Below the pieces are notes generated by a model. The model saw only the letters and a list, made by a program, of their open reading frames with translations. It searched no databases and was not told where the DNA came from. Source: Aldrovandia affinis (Eukaryota; Chordata; Actinopteri; Notacanthiformes; Halosauridae). From it: a stretch of DNA of 64,000 nucleotides. Shown here piece by piece: positions 35,530 to 48,540 of the stretch (positions within the stretch are counted from its first letter, which is position 1; the number at the start of each line of letters is the position of its first letter). A program made the translations under genes and the position numbers. The DNA lies in NCBI GenBank assembly GCA_029706075.1, contig JAINUG010000007.1, forward strand, positions 4,600,001-4,664,000. Direction: 5' to 3'.

Positions 35530-35703
35530 TCATTTTGAGTGTTTTTTTGTTGCTAAGTGCTTATCTATAATACATTTTTTGGTGTGATTCAAGGATACAT
35601 TGCAGGTTGCACAAAATACATTGTATCCACCTGTACCCAGCTCACCAGGTTGGTATTGCCGCACACGTGTGTATAAGCCTTGTGCTGTAGCATCTACCTC
35701 CAT
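35530..35703 (-). pseudogene. CGGBP1/BED-like zinc finger ORF of the hAT relic (57 aa)
   Basis: A 57-aa frame on the minus strand carries FCATCNVSLNH...DKHLATKKH. The metal ligands are C31-x2-C34 and H49-x5-H55. The FC.TCN..LNH....D.HL..K.H layout is that of CGGBP1, a CGG-repeat binding protein of hAT origin. The frame stops before the ANIPLEK block, so a stop or frameshift separates the two. It is a relic, not evidence of a host gene. Confidence 0.65.
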
Positions 35704-37250
35704 TGTCTAACATGCAAACTACCAATGGTCTGTTAAATGTAATTAATTATTGATTAATCACAGCTAATTACCTCGTTTAATGATCAAGTGTATCAGTTAC
35801 AGTGGCACCTGGTGGATTTCCAATGAATTACAGGTTTAAAAACCAGGTCACAGGAAACGCTTGGCCCTATTTATGAGGGAAGGCCATCCCAAAACACCAT
35901 CGTAGGACGTGCAGCGGAGGACCAAATAGAAAGGCAAGGCAGTCTTCTCCATGAATTCTTAACGCAGAGAGAAGGATAGTCCACAGCACTATGAATCCTA
36001 AAACAGACAGCATGCAGGCTGCACTTTGGAGTAGCCGGGGTGGGGGGGCGGGACTGGCGGGTTTCAAACGCAGGCCTCTCCAGTTTGGTTTGCGGACACA
36101 GATTTTGTTTGTTCCTTTGTTTTGCAAGCCAAGGATTCACATGGCATGGTGCATTACTTATCAGTGTGACAGAGGCCGCTCTACACATCATCCGCTGCTA
36201 CAGGAGTTGCTGCTGTGCGCCCCACGGTCTGAATCGGATCCTGACCGTGCCGGTGCCGACCGTGACCCGGGAGGGTGGCAGGCCGACATGTAACCGGAAG
36301 GAAGCGGAGGGTTTCGGTCAGCAGGCTCCAACCAGCTCTGATGGGGGAGCGCCAGTAACTGCCCAGCTTGGCTGGTGGTCTGTTGAGGGAAAATAAGTGG
36401 CGTCCAGCGGCTCAGGACACACGCTTTGCTGATATGCATCCAAATATATGGAGGACGCTGTAGCGATGGAATGGGCTTACAATTGGTCATATCATTGGGT
36501 AAGAACAATGGGGGGGGACATTGTGCAATAAATTAGATTGCTTTTTTTTTTTAATATATCAATAAAGCAATAAAGCAGGAATCGACGTGTGCTGCAACAG
36601 GTCAGGCCACCATAGCTGAGCTGTCACTCTGAGCCTCAAATAATATGGACTGTGGGCTTTTGAGCCAAACTAGGCCGGGTTGCAACTGCTTACTGCCCGG
36701 ACTCTGGACTCTGTAAAGCTGGGATTCGAACCCAAGACCGTCAGAGGCGAAGGGATGGAAAACTCAAGCCATTGAAAGAAGTAGTAAGTTTATCTCACTT
36801 TCTCCACTAGAAACGAACAGATTAGAGATGACAGTGAGCCATGTAAAACCAACACAAGTCGCCCTGCAGAAAGCAATAAATAGTTGTGATGACGATGATT
36901 CATCTCGGGCTGTGGTGCATTTTCCCCCATAACCCCCAGGGGCAAAGGGAGGGTAAGGGAAGAAAGGCGCCGCCCAAAAACTGCTGAGATGTGGACAGTT
37001 AGCCGCTCGGTGTCTGCTTAGCCCGCTTGAGCACTGCCGGCAGGCATTCAGTCCTGATCCCACCGCAGGGCGTCGGCCGATCCCACGGGTCCATGACTTT
37101 ACCCTTTTACCCCCGCTTCACCATGTCAAAGGGTCAAGGAACCGCATTTCCTTTTTACACACAGGAAAGTCCAACAACACACCTGGCACGATGACAGAGA
37201 CACATCGAGTTATCAAACAGGCACGAGTCCATACAAGCTCACTCACATAA

Positions 37251-38218
37251 AAGCATAAGAAAATATGAGCACATAATGACAAGAACAGGCCGTTCGGCCC
37301 ATTTAGGATCATAACTTTCCTAGTCTAGAGAATATGCAGTTCTGCAGCCAGCCTGAACTTGAATACCCCCAGTGTCTCTTCTTCTACTACATGACTTGGC
37401 AAGCTGTTCCACGCATTGACAATTCTTCCTGATATCAGTTCGGAATTTACTTTTAATCTCCACCTGTGTACTATTGCTAAATGAGCTCAACCTGAAAAAA
37501 CTCTCTTGGGTAGTTCACTTTGTTAATCCCTCCCTTGCATGAATGTAAAAACTTCAATAAAACCCTCCCTTTTGCTAAGCATGAACAGATTAAGTGTCTT
37601 AAGTCTTTCCTTGTAACTTTTACTTTTCATAGCAGGAACCAATTTAGTTGCCCTTCCTAGTACTTTTTCAAGAGCTTCTATATTTTTCTGGTAGTGTGGT
37701 GCCCAGATCTCACAGAGTACTCAAAATGAGGTCTGACAAAAGCATTATATAACATCAGTATAACCTCCTTTGATTTATACTCAATAGTTTTTGCTAAATA
37801 TCCCAGCATCCCATTGACCATTTTCAAAACACAATGCTTAGATCCTGATAGAAAAAAAGTAAGAAGTATATTTCTATTCATCCCTGCTGCTTGCCTGCGA
37901 GGTGTAATATCAGCCCGATTACCCCACCAACTTCCTTATCAACATCATTCATGCAAATAAGGAAAAGCAGAGGTCCCAGCACTGATCCCTACGGGACTCC
38001 ACTGCCCACAGCACCTCCTACACTTAACTCTTTGGGTTTGAATTTGGCTGAAAGGTAGAATACACTCTGAAAGATCTCCTGTAATTCCTAATGAATTCAT
38101 TTTGGCAAAGATCTTCTCGTGTGGTACCTTGTCAAATGCTTTTTGAAAGTCCAAGTATATAATATCATAAACACTTTGTAGCCTAAAGTCCAGAAGGTTT
38201 GTTAGGTATGACCTCCCC
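37251..38218 (-). pseudogene. CR1-type LINE 3' end
   Basis: Minus-strand frames read VYDIIYLDFQKAFDKVPHEK (about 38095-38165, RT motif with catalytic Asp), a decayed GVPQGS region (about 37990), then EYKSKEVILMLYNAFVRPHF (about 37725-37790, C-terminal block). The 3' end at about 37260-37310 is the GGGCCGAACGGCCTGTTCT segment typical of CR1-like tails in fish, followed by TTATG-rich DNA. Several frame breaks. Confidence 0.78.
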
Positions 38219-39337
38219 ATGCGCATGCACACACAGGCGCGCACACACAGGCGCACGGTCATCTGAACACTTCCAACCCTCTACATCTGATATAAAAGAT
38301 TTAACACAAAGCAGTTCCCAGCATGCACTAGTGTAGACAGTATGGTCCTGTCATTCTTGAACATCAGAGACAAGCCAAGCACTTCCCGCACACAGAGCTG
38401 TTACTCAGCAGCACGGTCCTGCACGTCAAATAAATGCTCCCCGAAATGATTTACCAAAGACCCATTCCCATCATGCACCGCAACAGCCAACACAATCCTG
38501 AACGTCCAACATCAACAGACAGGTTCACATTACTCACTCACCGTATGCTGATTTTAATACAAACTTCCTGTTAATATCCAGGCTGCCCACCAACTCATTT
38601 CTCCTTCTGACGGTCTCTTGGCAATGAATTTGCACAAAGAGAAGTTATGTTGTGAAGAAATAAACCAGGCAAAAAAAAAAGAAAAGGAGTGAAAGATTGT
38701 CTACAATCAAAATTCTGTCCCTAGCACCAAACATACTGTCACTGAAACTCATGAGCCCCTAAAAACTGACTGGACTCAGTGACTGGAACCACTGAGCCAA
38801 AGCAAATAAGTAAACACAGAGTGTATTGTCCCTTAAGCCTACAGCGCATATTGTAGTCCTTGAAAATCGCAAGTGGGCATTACTGCATGACTGGCGGAGT
38901 CGAGCAGACACGCCAGTTTTGAAATCTGGCCGTCATACTGGATCAACACCACCTACTGTACATATCTCAAGCATCTAGGTGCTGATCCTGTTGGCCAATT
39001 CTTAAAATGCTTTACGCACAGGGGTGTGCCAATCGATCAGCTTAACGGATCGGCCCATGCAGGTTTAAAACGCACAATTGGCCATCAACCGACGCGCTTG
39101 TTAAAAGGAAGGTTTTCTTGCCCAATGTTATGACGTTTTGTTGTGTGACCGGACCTTGACTGGGTCACAGAACGTGATGAACAGGCAACGTTAAGGCAAG
39201 AAACAAACAAACAAAAAAAAACATACATTCAGTTTTAGTGCCCAAAAGCCAAGCATCAAGAAATGTAACTTTCTCCAAGACTTTCAACTTAACTGAATTT
39301 ACAATACAGTATTTTCAGGAATGCCTACCCTTCAGGC

Positions 39338-39544
39338 TTAGCGGCACTTGAGACAAAATGTACCTTCTCTGCCAATTTTTTTATAAATATCAGCCACAGT
39401 GGCCTTTTTCATGCCCAAATCCTGAGATATCTTATCTCTTGTCCCTCCCTTCTGCAAAAGGGAAATTATTTTCACTTTCCTGTTTTGGAGGAGAGCGTGT
39501 GCTTGTCTGTGCTCTCCTGAGTTGACAGAGGGGGAATGCAACAA
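39338..39544 (-). pseudogene. Helix-turn-helix fragment, pogo/Tigger-like
   Basis: A 68-aa frame with KVKIISLLQKGGTRDKISQD followed by LGMKKATVADIYKKIG. Spacing and residues suit a psq/CENP-B-type HTH as at the N-terminus of pogo-like transposases (KL.II..LE.G.....IA..LG..KSTV..I.K). Nothing resembling the rest of a transposase follows. A chance frame is possible. Confidence 0.4.
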
Positions 39545-40303
39545 TGACCTCAGCTGAATAATAAGATTGGGCCTTCCAAATGATCTGCACGGCGATATTT
39601 GTTTATTTTACAGTGCAGATTATTAGACGTAATACAGTAAATATACACACATACGCAAGACCTGGGCTGTGCAGGTACCAGCAAACAGCCCCCAAGGGCC
39701 ATATGTCCTTGGCCTCTCTTGCAAACATAGGCTGACCGTGCCATCAGGAGTGTGTGTGTGCCCGCGTGCACGCGCACGCACGCACGCACACACGCTAAAT
39801 AAACTAAAATCAATCCTTACTTTCCTCTCAAGCCATCATTAGTGCCGGATTTCACAAGTAAGGAAGAGAGCTTTCCCAGGCACCTGAGACTCCAAACACA
39901 CTCCACAGACACACGCTCCAAACACGCATTCACACACACCCACCCACACCTTAGACAGAAAAACATGCACCATCACTCCCTCCCTCCCTCCCTCAGATTG
40001 TCTCCCACACACTCACACACACTCTCATTCTCTCACACTGGCCGATCAGTACTGCTGGCTTAGGTCGCTGCCATTTCAGAAATGTGGCGTTGCTTCAGGG
40101 AGATGGGGAGAGTATTTACCAAGTGTTACTAGGGCCTTGGGCGATTTATGAATGTGCTTAAATGTCTGCGTTTACCTTACATGACCAAACACCCTCTAAG
40201 GAAAACCGTCCTGGCTCTGGTGTCAGTGAAGGGCACCAACAAACAAGGGGAATAAAATAAATGTTAGGTCAATATTTATTCACAGGCGGTGAACAGTGTT
40301 CTG

Positions 40304-40309
40304 GGTGTG

Positions 40310-40342
<33 letters not shown>

Positions 40343-40356
40343 GTGTGTGTGTGTAC
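40304..40356. repeat. (GT)n microsatellite
   Basis: About 50 bp of GT with few interruptions. Confidence 0.9.
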
Positions 40357-40534
40357 GTGTTATACAGGGTCACAGGACAAACATTCAAAGGCTTATGAAC
40401 CTTCTCTTGTTTGCAGTTCCTCCTGCATTGGCTCGCTCGCTGCTGGCTCTGAAATTAAGCGCAGCGCAATTCCCCCATGAGCAGGGCTGCCAACCTAGTT
40501 CCTTGAAGATGTTTGCGCATACATGGATGTTTAT

Positions 40535-40792
40535 CCAGCTCTACAGTGGGAAAGAGGTATAGTGAGCCAGCCTGGTTCCAGCTCTAAAGTGGGAAAGGGA
40601 TATAGTCAGCCAGCCTGATTCCAGCTCTACAGTGGGAAAGGGGTAAAATGAGCCAACCTGGTTCCAGCTCTACAGTGGGAAAGGGGTAAAATGAGCCAAC
40701 CTGGTTCCAGCTCTACAGTGGGAAAGGGGTAAAATGAGCCAACCTGGGTCCAGCTCTACAGAGAAACGGGCATGATGAGCCAACCTGGTTGT
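40535..40792. repeat. 43-bp minisatellite, six copies
   Basis: CCAGCTCTACAGTGGGAAAG starts at 40535 and recurs (with small changes) at 40578, 40621, 40664, 40707 and 40750, an exact 43-bp period. The middle copies are nearly identical and the outer ones more diverged. Confidence 0.95.
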
Positions 40793-41242
40793 AAGGACTT
40801 CTGGTGTTGTCCTGGTGACGCAAGACACCAGGACAGTGACATTATGTGTAAACAAGGCTCTCTGTGCATGGGAAGACATGAGGGCCGACAGGTAACGCGA
40901 CAAAATCTGACAGGAAAAACTGCTTTGCATTGTGTGTGCCTGGGCCCTGGTTGAAAAACGGCAGCCAGTCAGTAGAGCAATCATTTATTTAGACGTTGGT
41001 GTGCCAATAAATCTGAGCTTCAGCCTAACTGCCTTTACACCCGGAGCCGCGCCGTGACTGATGGCACCACCGTGCCATTCCATAAACAACGCAGGACTAC
41101 CATGTCTGGTTCTGCTGGGGACAGGGCTGCTACAGCAAAGCAGGTACTGCAGCGGTAACTGTATCCCTCCGGGTAGCATTAAACTGCTGCCACACCCAAG
41201 ATAAACACATTAGAGTTAGGGTTCTATGGAGTCATACAAGAC

Positions 41243-41410
41243 AAAGGCAGGCCAAATTGGTGACCCTACTAAAGTCAAGCCCAATAGGGGCAGGTTTGCT
41301 AGAGGAGGAGCCAGTAGAGGCAAGGGCAATTGGAGACAGATTCTGATGGATGCAGGCCCAATTGAGGTGCCCCTACTAAAGCCAAGCCCAATAGGGCCAG
41401 GCTTGCTGGA
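41243..41410. repeat. Two-copy direct repeat of about 105 bp
   Basis: GCAGGCCAAATTGGTGACC CTACTAAAGTC (41246) and GCAGGCCCAATTGAGGTGCC CCTACTAAAGCC (41352) start two similar blocks, each ending CTTGCTGGAGGA or TTTGCTAGAGGA. Confidence 0.7.
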
Positions 41411-41419
41411 GGACCTCAC

Positions 41420-41625
41420 CAAGTACATGAGTGGTTCTGTGTCGCGTATACTGGAGTTACGATCAACGGCTTGGGGAGTTCCGTATCGGAGGAGGTGGCT
41501 CATCGCCTTTGTCAGAGCTACGGCGGCGAGCTCGCGGTACAAGAGGGGACAGTTGACATGAAAAGAGGGTACAATTGGCTACTTTAGGAGACAAATGGGG
41601 GGAAAAATCTAACACATAAAAAAAT
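41420..41625 (+). mobile_element. SINE 3' module, plus strand
   Basis: GAGCTACGGCGGCGAGCTCG and GGTACAATTGGCTACTTTAG correspond to the 3' module of the SINE at 9778-10218, followed by an A-rich end. The tRNA head is absent or replaced by the direct repeat upstream. Confidence 0.6.
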
Positions 41626-41683
41626 TAAAAAAAAAAAAAGAAAAAAAATTATAAACATAGTACAGTAAAACACTGTTTTACGG

Positions 41684-41686
<3 letters not shown>

Positions 41687-41718
<32 letters not shown>

Positions 41719-41751
41719 CCTCCCTCCCTCCCTCCCTCCCTCCCTCCCTCC
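41687..41751. repeat. (CT)n to (CCCT)n microsatellite
   Basis: Pure CT dinucleotides pass into CCCT tetramers. Confidence 0.95.
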
Positions 41752-41927
41752 TTGCACAATGGCTCACCTTTGATTATGACTTGCATGCTTGGCAGACAGT
41801 CATATTCAGGGCGATCTTAAAAGGCCGTCACAGCATGACGCAATAAAGGCACATCACCGGAGCTAGGCACGGGCGAACTCTTCGAACCTGGAGACCAGCC
41901 CTAACAGTGCATTATTCATTGGCTCAG

Positions 41928-42090
41928 CAGACGCCCTTATCCAGGTTCGCTCACATAGCTCGTCCCTTTTTCCCCACTCATACAGCTGGATATTTACTAT
42001 GGTGATTCAGGTGAAGGACCTTTTTGCTAAAGAGTACGACAGCAGTGACCCCACTCTGGACTTGAACCTTCAGGCCCTGGTCTTCATGGT
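41928..42090 (-). mobile_element. tRNA-derived SINE, minus strand, diverged
   Basis: Reverse tail CTCAGCAGACGCCCTTATCC, then GCTGGATATTTACTATGGTG, and a reverse B-box-like GGACTTGAACC (about 42059). Confidence 0.6.
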
Positions 42091-42409
42091 GACAACGAAG
42101 CCACGTGCGTCGAATCCCACCCTGTTCTAGTGGCTGTGCAGCAAGATGCGGCCCCTCCCGCCGCTGGTTGCGCGCCACCTGTCCCCGCCCCTCTGCAATG
42201 ATGTCACATGTCACATGGCATCTCAGTACAATTTAAGAGACTGACCACGTGTGTGGGGTTTCAACCTACACACGAAGACGAGCATGCCTGCACACGCACA
42301 CACGCGCACACACACTCGTACTCGCACATGAGCGACAGAATGAGGGCCGCGAGATCACAGTGTTTCGGGGAGGGGATGTTAAAACAGAGACTCACAATGT
42401 AGCAGAGAT

Positions 42410-42705
42410 GTGTGAAGGAGGGAGAGAGAGGAGAGAAAAAGATGGACGGGTGGCTGGATAAGCTATGAGGGCCTGGAAAAGTGGAGGATAAAAGAGAGAG
42501 GAGATGGATTCATGAAGGGGAAAAAAGGGGGGCAGGGATGATAGATGGATGAAGATAGAATAGGACACACAGACCAAAGGGAAATAGAGATGGAGTAGGA
42601 CAACGAGACGGATGAAGAACAAGAATAAGAACAGAAAGAGATAAACACAGTGAGAGGCCGAGAGTGAGAGAAAGAGGTGGAATGAGAACAAGGGTAGATG
42701 CAGGA
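42410..42705. repeat. Polypurine-rich tract
   Basis: GA-rich plus strand over nearly 300 bp. The Phe/Leu/Ser-rich minus frames are compositional. Confidence 0.7.
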
Positions 42706-42829
42706 CAAGCTCACTCTGAGCTGTTAACAGGTCCCCCCTAAATGGTGAGCAACTGGAACAGAAATCGCACCAAGTTGGATGATCAGGAAGGAGAAAGTGG
42801 CCATTTTTAAAGAGCTAGCTCTGTGCCGT

Positions 42830-42915
42830 GATGCCTGCCACAGTCGAATCCTCACTCAGCCGGTGCAAACTGTGGCCGGGAGTCCCATGGGGCTTTTCGT
42901 AATTGATCTTTTTGT
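42830..42915 (+). mobile_element. Possible SINE fragment, plus strand
   Basis: GCCTGCCACAGTCGAATCCTC and GGCCGGGAGTCCCATGGGGC resemble the region after the B box in the SINEs at 9778-10218 and 48235-48540. Short and diverged. Confidence 0.4.
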
Positions 42916-44537
42916 CACTCAGGTAGCAATCGGTTTTGGTCAGCGTGGTGAGCCCTGCCTCAATTCGCAGTGGTCCAGTCACCGTACTGTCATCAACTCT
43001 GTGGCGTTTCATCACAACCGATGGCACCAACCAGAAAAAACGGTCTGGGGAAACGCCCATGGCGGGACAAGCACCGCGAGAATTAAACCGCTGTGTGACC
43101 CTTGATAAGATTATCAACCCTTTCACTGCAACATCTACAGTAACTCGATTTGCAGTCCCCAACCAGACAACTACAATTCTATCGCTTTCCATTTGAATGC
43201 ATTTACATGTCTACAGGCCAACCCGCCTTCAGCTTGGCTCAGCAGAAACTCCAGAGGCCTTTTAATTACTGTATGTGTGCCTGTGAGTGTGTGTGTGTGT
43301 GTGTGTGAGTTGGGGCTGGTCAGTATTGTAGAGGAGGTTTATTCATCCCTGCCACCTTACTGAGCTCCTACTGTCACACACACAACACACACAACACACA
43401 CAACACACACACACACACACACGACAACAGTGGCAAGGTAACAAACAGAGCAGTCTGGGTAACAGCCAAGCATTCGATCATTCTATACCTCTAGTCACTG
43501 GTGTGCGATAAGATTCTGGGAATAACGTCCTGACAGAAACCCTCTGCACCATCCTGCGGGGCTGCTGGGCATAATTGGACCTGGTACGGCCCGGTTTCCA
43601 CAACAGACCTGTGAGGCACATCGACACACTGAAACCCAGTGCCATTTCAGGATGAGCTGCCCAGCAGTCCACGTCGTTGTTTTTTATAGTAGGCAGAGAC
43701 TCGGATGAGACAGGATTAGCCCCTGCACGTCGTGCAGAGCTGAACAGCTCTCCGTTCAGCTACGGCACTGCTCACCAATCAGGCTCCGGCACAGCTCTCC
43801 AATCAGCTACAGCACGGCTCTTGTAACGGTGTAACTACGCTCAGCAGAGCATTCTGGCTTGCAGCGCTCGTGACGAGCTAAAAAGACGCGAGCAAACACA
43901 ATTGCCACGTTGGGCCGTTCACGAGCGCTGGCCGGCCAGCTTATCGCAGCTGACTAATGCCGAGTGGGCACAGCGCCGATATTGACCCCTCCTTCTCCAC
44001 CCCCTCCGATGGAGGAACCCTGCTCGGGGGGGGTGAAAAAACATTCGGTGTCCAGCCGCCTACGTGCCCCTGCCCTAAGCGCATGGGGATTTTGCAGGCG
44101 AGAGCCCCCTGTGCCCACCCATGCCCGGCCCCTCAGGCCCCTCAACACAAGATTTTAATATGGTCCGTGTTCAGACGGCCTCCATTTCAGAAACATTGGG
44201 GGGTGGGGAAATTAGAACGACGAGAAAATAAATAGGGATCCACAGCTACGAGCCGGACCAGGGACCGGACTCCCCCGGGCGTGATGACAAATCTGGGCCT
44301 CGGGAGCTAGCGAGCACACCGCCATCTGCACCAGCAGAGCCTGCGCCAGGCACTCCTCCATGCTTTTAGTGGGTCGTGTAGGGGGAATTACACAGCCTGA
44401 TTAGCTATAATCCCAAACACAAAATCACCCATTGTGCCATTTGCATGAGCCAATAGACCCAGCATGTCATTTCTGAATGAGAGCGACATGTTCTGTACCG
44501 GCAGACGTCTCCACTGAACAACGCCCCGCGGCCTGGA

Positions 44538-44539
44538 TA

Positions 44540-44572
<33 letters not shown>

Positions 44573-44596
44573 AAAAATGAAAAAAAAAAAAAAAAT
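44538..44596. repeat. Poly-A block
   Basis: Two runs of A separated by TGAAAAATG. Poly-Phe frames on the minus strand are artefacts. No element body is visible next to it. Confidence 0.85.
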
Positions 44597-44699
44597 GTCC
44601 AAATGAAATTGGGAGCAACAGCGCTAAGAGTCCCCAAGGATCTGAGTCCATGACAACGTACATTCAGATAAGTGGATTACTGCAGACGCTGAGATATCC

Positions 44700-44905
44700 C
44701 TCTGGACCTACCGCCAGAGAGAGAGAGAGCGAGAGCGCAAAGAAAGCGTGCAAGAAAGAATGTGAGAGAGATTGAGGGTAAGGGAGAGGGAGAACGAAAG
44801 AACAGATAGGAGGGCAAGAGCGAGACACGGCAGAGAAAAGGAACCAGAGGGAGAGAGACCAAAAAAAGAGAAAAAGGAGAGCAAGAAAGAGGAAAGAGAG
44901 AGCTG
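44700..44905. repeat. Polypurine tract
   Basis: GAGA/AAAGA-rich plus strand over about 200 bp. Confidence 0.75.
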
Positions 44906-46524
44906 CTATTAGTTCCAGCTGCTGTAGCCTGTGACATCACAAGGGCTGGAAAGAAAGCGAAGTGAAGTTTCCCGCCCTCAGCGCGGCCGACGCAGAGGAG
45001 GGAACGCACCCCACACGGCCTACGCGGCAGAATCGCCGGACCCCAGAGTGCTGCCCGGGCTGCCCTGACTGGGGGCATGGGGCGGCGGGAAGCCTCAGTG
45101 CAAGTTACCTGGGAAACGCACCACCCAATCAGGCCAGTTACCGGTTCAGCTGAGCGGACTTAACCACATTTCATGGATACGGTCGGGCGACACGCTGCCT
45201 GCTTCTCCTCACAGTAGAAGCAAATCTCTCAATCAAAAAACGACAAAGAACCTGCTGGAAAGCCACCACGGGATGTTTTGACATGCTTGTCACATTTTTG
45301 ATATCTACATTTGATGCCATCTGAATCTTTCACTCGGCTTATAGGAAAGCTGAACCGTGTTTGCTACTTTCCTACACACACCCCACAGAAACTAGGCCTC
45401 AGTTTCCTCTGCAACCAGTTGCCAGTTTCATGGCATGTAGTAAACCGTAGGGAGATTGAGAGAAATGGGCCCTCTATCGCCTTGCTTCATACAGACAGAA
45501 CCGCTGTGTTTTTATTCAGCATGAGTCGGTGAGAAATGGTTTGAGCAACCAGTTGCCTGGTTACAATGGGGAGCTCTGTCAGGGCTGTCAAGGCTCCAAA
45601 AAACCATGGCAATCGAAATGATCCATCACATTTTTCTTCCCCAAGACTTTGTTTAAACAAATTCTGTGCAAATGACATTGGTAGGGATGCTCACAAAACT
45701 AATCAAAACTTATTTTATTTTTTTCAATTCCAAATTCATGGGGAGGGGTTTAGGCAGATCACATTCAGGCAGCACAGCCTGCTGCTAACCACCGTCCACT
45801 GTGGCTGGCCTTGGGTGTCATGCACAGCTAAAACAAACCATAACCATGAACCTGACAAATAAATCCCATAATCCAATTCACCTGAGAAACACCACCACAC
45901 CAAATACAGAAGGCATCCCCTACTGATTCATATACATGAGAAACCAGAGCCTGTTACAAGCACAGACATCTATTCATTACGAGCACAGACAGACATCCAT
46001 TACAAGCACAGACAGACATTCGAGCACAGGCCTCCATGGTCCTATTGTCCATACAACTTCCAACCTTGTTCCACAAACGAATGGACTCAAATCTAACAAA
46101 TCTCTAACGATGGTTTAGAAATATATATGCAACACTGGAATATGGCCTGTGTTCACAAAATACAGCACAATGGTAGAATACAGAGGACAATGCTGCAGAG
46201 TTTGATGTGTAACGCAAAGTAATGGGTACAAATCATTGTTATATTCAAATTATTACACAAGATGTTCTGACATCAACTATACAAATTAGTATTTTAATAA
46301 TACAGTAATGATATACATGATTGCTCAAAGGGATGACAAAACAGAAAACTTGGGAGGGGACGAATTGGAAAACCCCCCTCAATCACTGTGTTCAGGGTCG
46401 ACAGAGTATGGTGTGGAAAGCTCAAATTTGTGTGAGATGTCTGGAAATCTTTAAAAACATTTTATTCTGCTTTATTTCAGAATTATAATAATTCCCAATT
46501 GCAGAATAAGAATAATCCCAATTG

Positions 46525-46566
46525 CAATAATAATAATAATAATAATAATGATAATAATAATAATAA
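46525..46566. repeat. (AAT)n microsatellite
   Basis: TAATAATAA units with one ATGATA interruption. Confidence 0.9.
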
Positions 46567-47907
46567 CATTTACAACAACAGAACAACAGGATATAAAATG
46601 ACGGAGAGAAAAGTTGCCCGCTCAGAAGTCTGCACGTAATGCATGTTCTCCTCAGGCCTGGAAACTTTTTTCTCCAAAATAATCCCCCAAAAAATGCAGC
46701 CAGTGGGGACTGGTGGGAAGGACTTGGGACGATGCGAGACACCATCCCATGCGTGAGAGGAAATTGCACCTGCAGTGGGGTAATTTATTTTGGGGGCACA
46801 GACTCTTGGGATGGTCAAACAGTATTCTGGCGATGACTTGAGATGCCTTGCTTTGAAGCGGTCGCCGTTGCCAGGGAAACCGCATCCTGCAAGCCACCAA
46901 GGCGCTTTGTTACAGCACGCTACAGAAAATAGGGATGGAGGCTGGGTGGGAAACGTGCCTGAATATCATGGGGTGAGTGCAGGTGCAGATAGCAAGAACT
47001 CGTTAATTTTTTAAAAACTACAAAAGTCCCCCCCAAATGATGGTCTGCAGTAACAAACAGGGTGAAGAGCTCACAATTGCCTCCAATTGTGAATCTTCTC
47101 CTGCAATGGATCCACCTTTCAGAGAGCCTCTGTGTCTCTGACAGACAGCTCTCTCACACTACACTTACCTTTAAGCAACCATTAAAACACTGAGGCCACG
47201 GGGAGAGACCATTAAAATATAGACTACAACAGGAATTTTTAAAGTAGAGACCATGGTGGCAGTCTTTAGCATAGAGGTTATGCCACCAGACTTCTTCTTC
47301 CCCAATGGAGAAGCAATAAAAGTGTCATTATTGTCCGTGGGTGGAACCTTGGTCTTTAGCTCAGTGGGTTATGGGCTGATCATATATCTTATTGTGCCCG
47401 TGAGGACCATGGTTCAAAAACCCCAGGAGACCCCCAATACTAAGCCTGTAACTATCCTGAAAACGAAACCAATTTGTGAGCCTTCAGTTTTGTTTCGTGG
47501 TCTGAAAATCCCAGACCGGGTTTTGGTTGGTTCTTTTATATTATAATATTTATGCATGTGACATAACATTGAAAACGCACTCCTGTGGATGGCTCATCTT
47601 ATTCTCTTCCTACTAGCCATCTGGTGAAACACCAAACCTCCAACAAATAAGTGAAGCAGCAGACCAGTTTACAGTTCTCCATAACAATGCACACTGTACT
47701 ACCTCCATAATGTTAACTCACCAGTTAACATAATTAAACAGGAGGCCGTTTTGTATCCTACACAAAGTCACTGTTGCCAAACTAAAACATTTCAAGCTAT
47801 GTCACTCTGCAAATTATGTCCTCTGCATAAGAATGGAAAGGCACTCACATAGCACTCCCCTCTATGTGTAGGGAATGCCCGCTAGCTGAGCTGCTATAGC
47901 CATTGCA

Positions 47908-47941
47908 ATAGCTAGCTAGCTAGCTAGTTAGCTAGTTAGCC
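47908..47941. repeat. (TAGC)n microsatellite
   Basis: Seven or so TAGC/TAGT tetramers. Confidence 0.85.
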
Positions 47942-48234
47942 ATTTGAGCCTTAAGCAGAGTTCTGCTGTCATTACAGAATTGATTTGTAGGAATAAGGAG
48001 AATTAAAGCAACAATTAACACTCTGACCTTGTGCATACCATCACTTGAAATTATTTTTGGCGTGCCTATTTTCTCCTGAGAGCAACAAGTGTGCAATGAT
48101 GTAACCACGTTATGATTTGACCCAATTATGATAGAACTGTGAAAATAACTTAGGCAGAAGGCTTCCTTTCGTAAAGAAAGAAAGTACTGGCTAGTACTGA
48201 TCAACAAAATCCCCAAATGAAGATCCCTCCTTCC

Positions 48235-48540
48235 ACATTCAAGTCGGATGTGCCAGCCCGGCTCTGGCCAGGAGTCTCGAGTCTGCCCCAGAGGGAGGGG
48301 GGAGGGAAGCCGGCATGAGCTCTCTGCATGCACAGAAAGCTTCCCTGGTGTGTCAGAGTCACAGACGACGACCAGGCAAGGTCTGTCTCGAAGGAGGTAG
48401 TTCATTCACCTTCGTCACTGCTGGTACCACAGTAGAGGCTGGTCCCACAGCTGCAGACAGCGGGCCCATGGAGGGGGAAATTGAATCAATAGAAGGTACA
48501 ATTGGCCACCAAATTGGGAGACTAAAACACAGGGAAAAAT
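48235..48540 (+). mobile_element. SINE copy, plus strand (5' truncated)
   Basis: GCCAGCCCGGCTCTGGCCAGG corresponds to the region after the B box. GAGGGAGGGGGGAGGGAAGC and GGTACAATTGGCCACCAAAT follow as in the SINE at 9778-10218. It ends in A/T-rich DNA. Confidence 0.65.
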
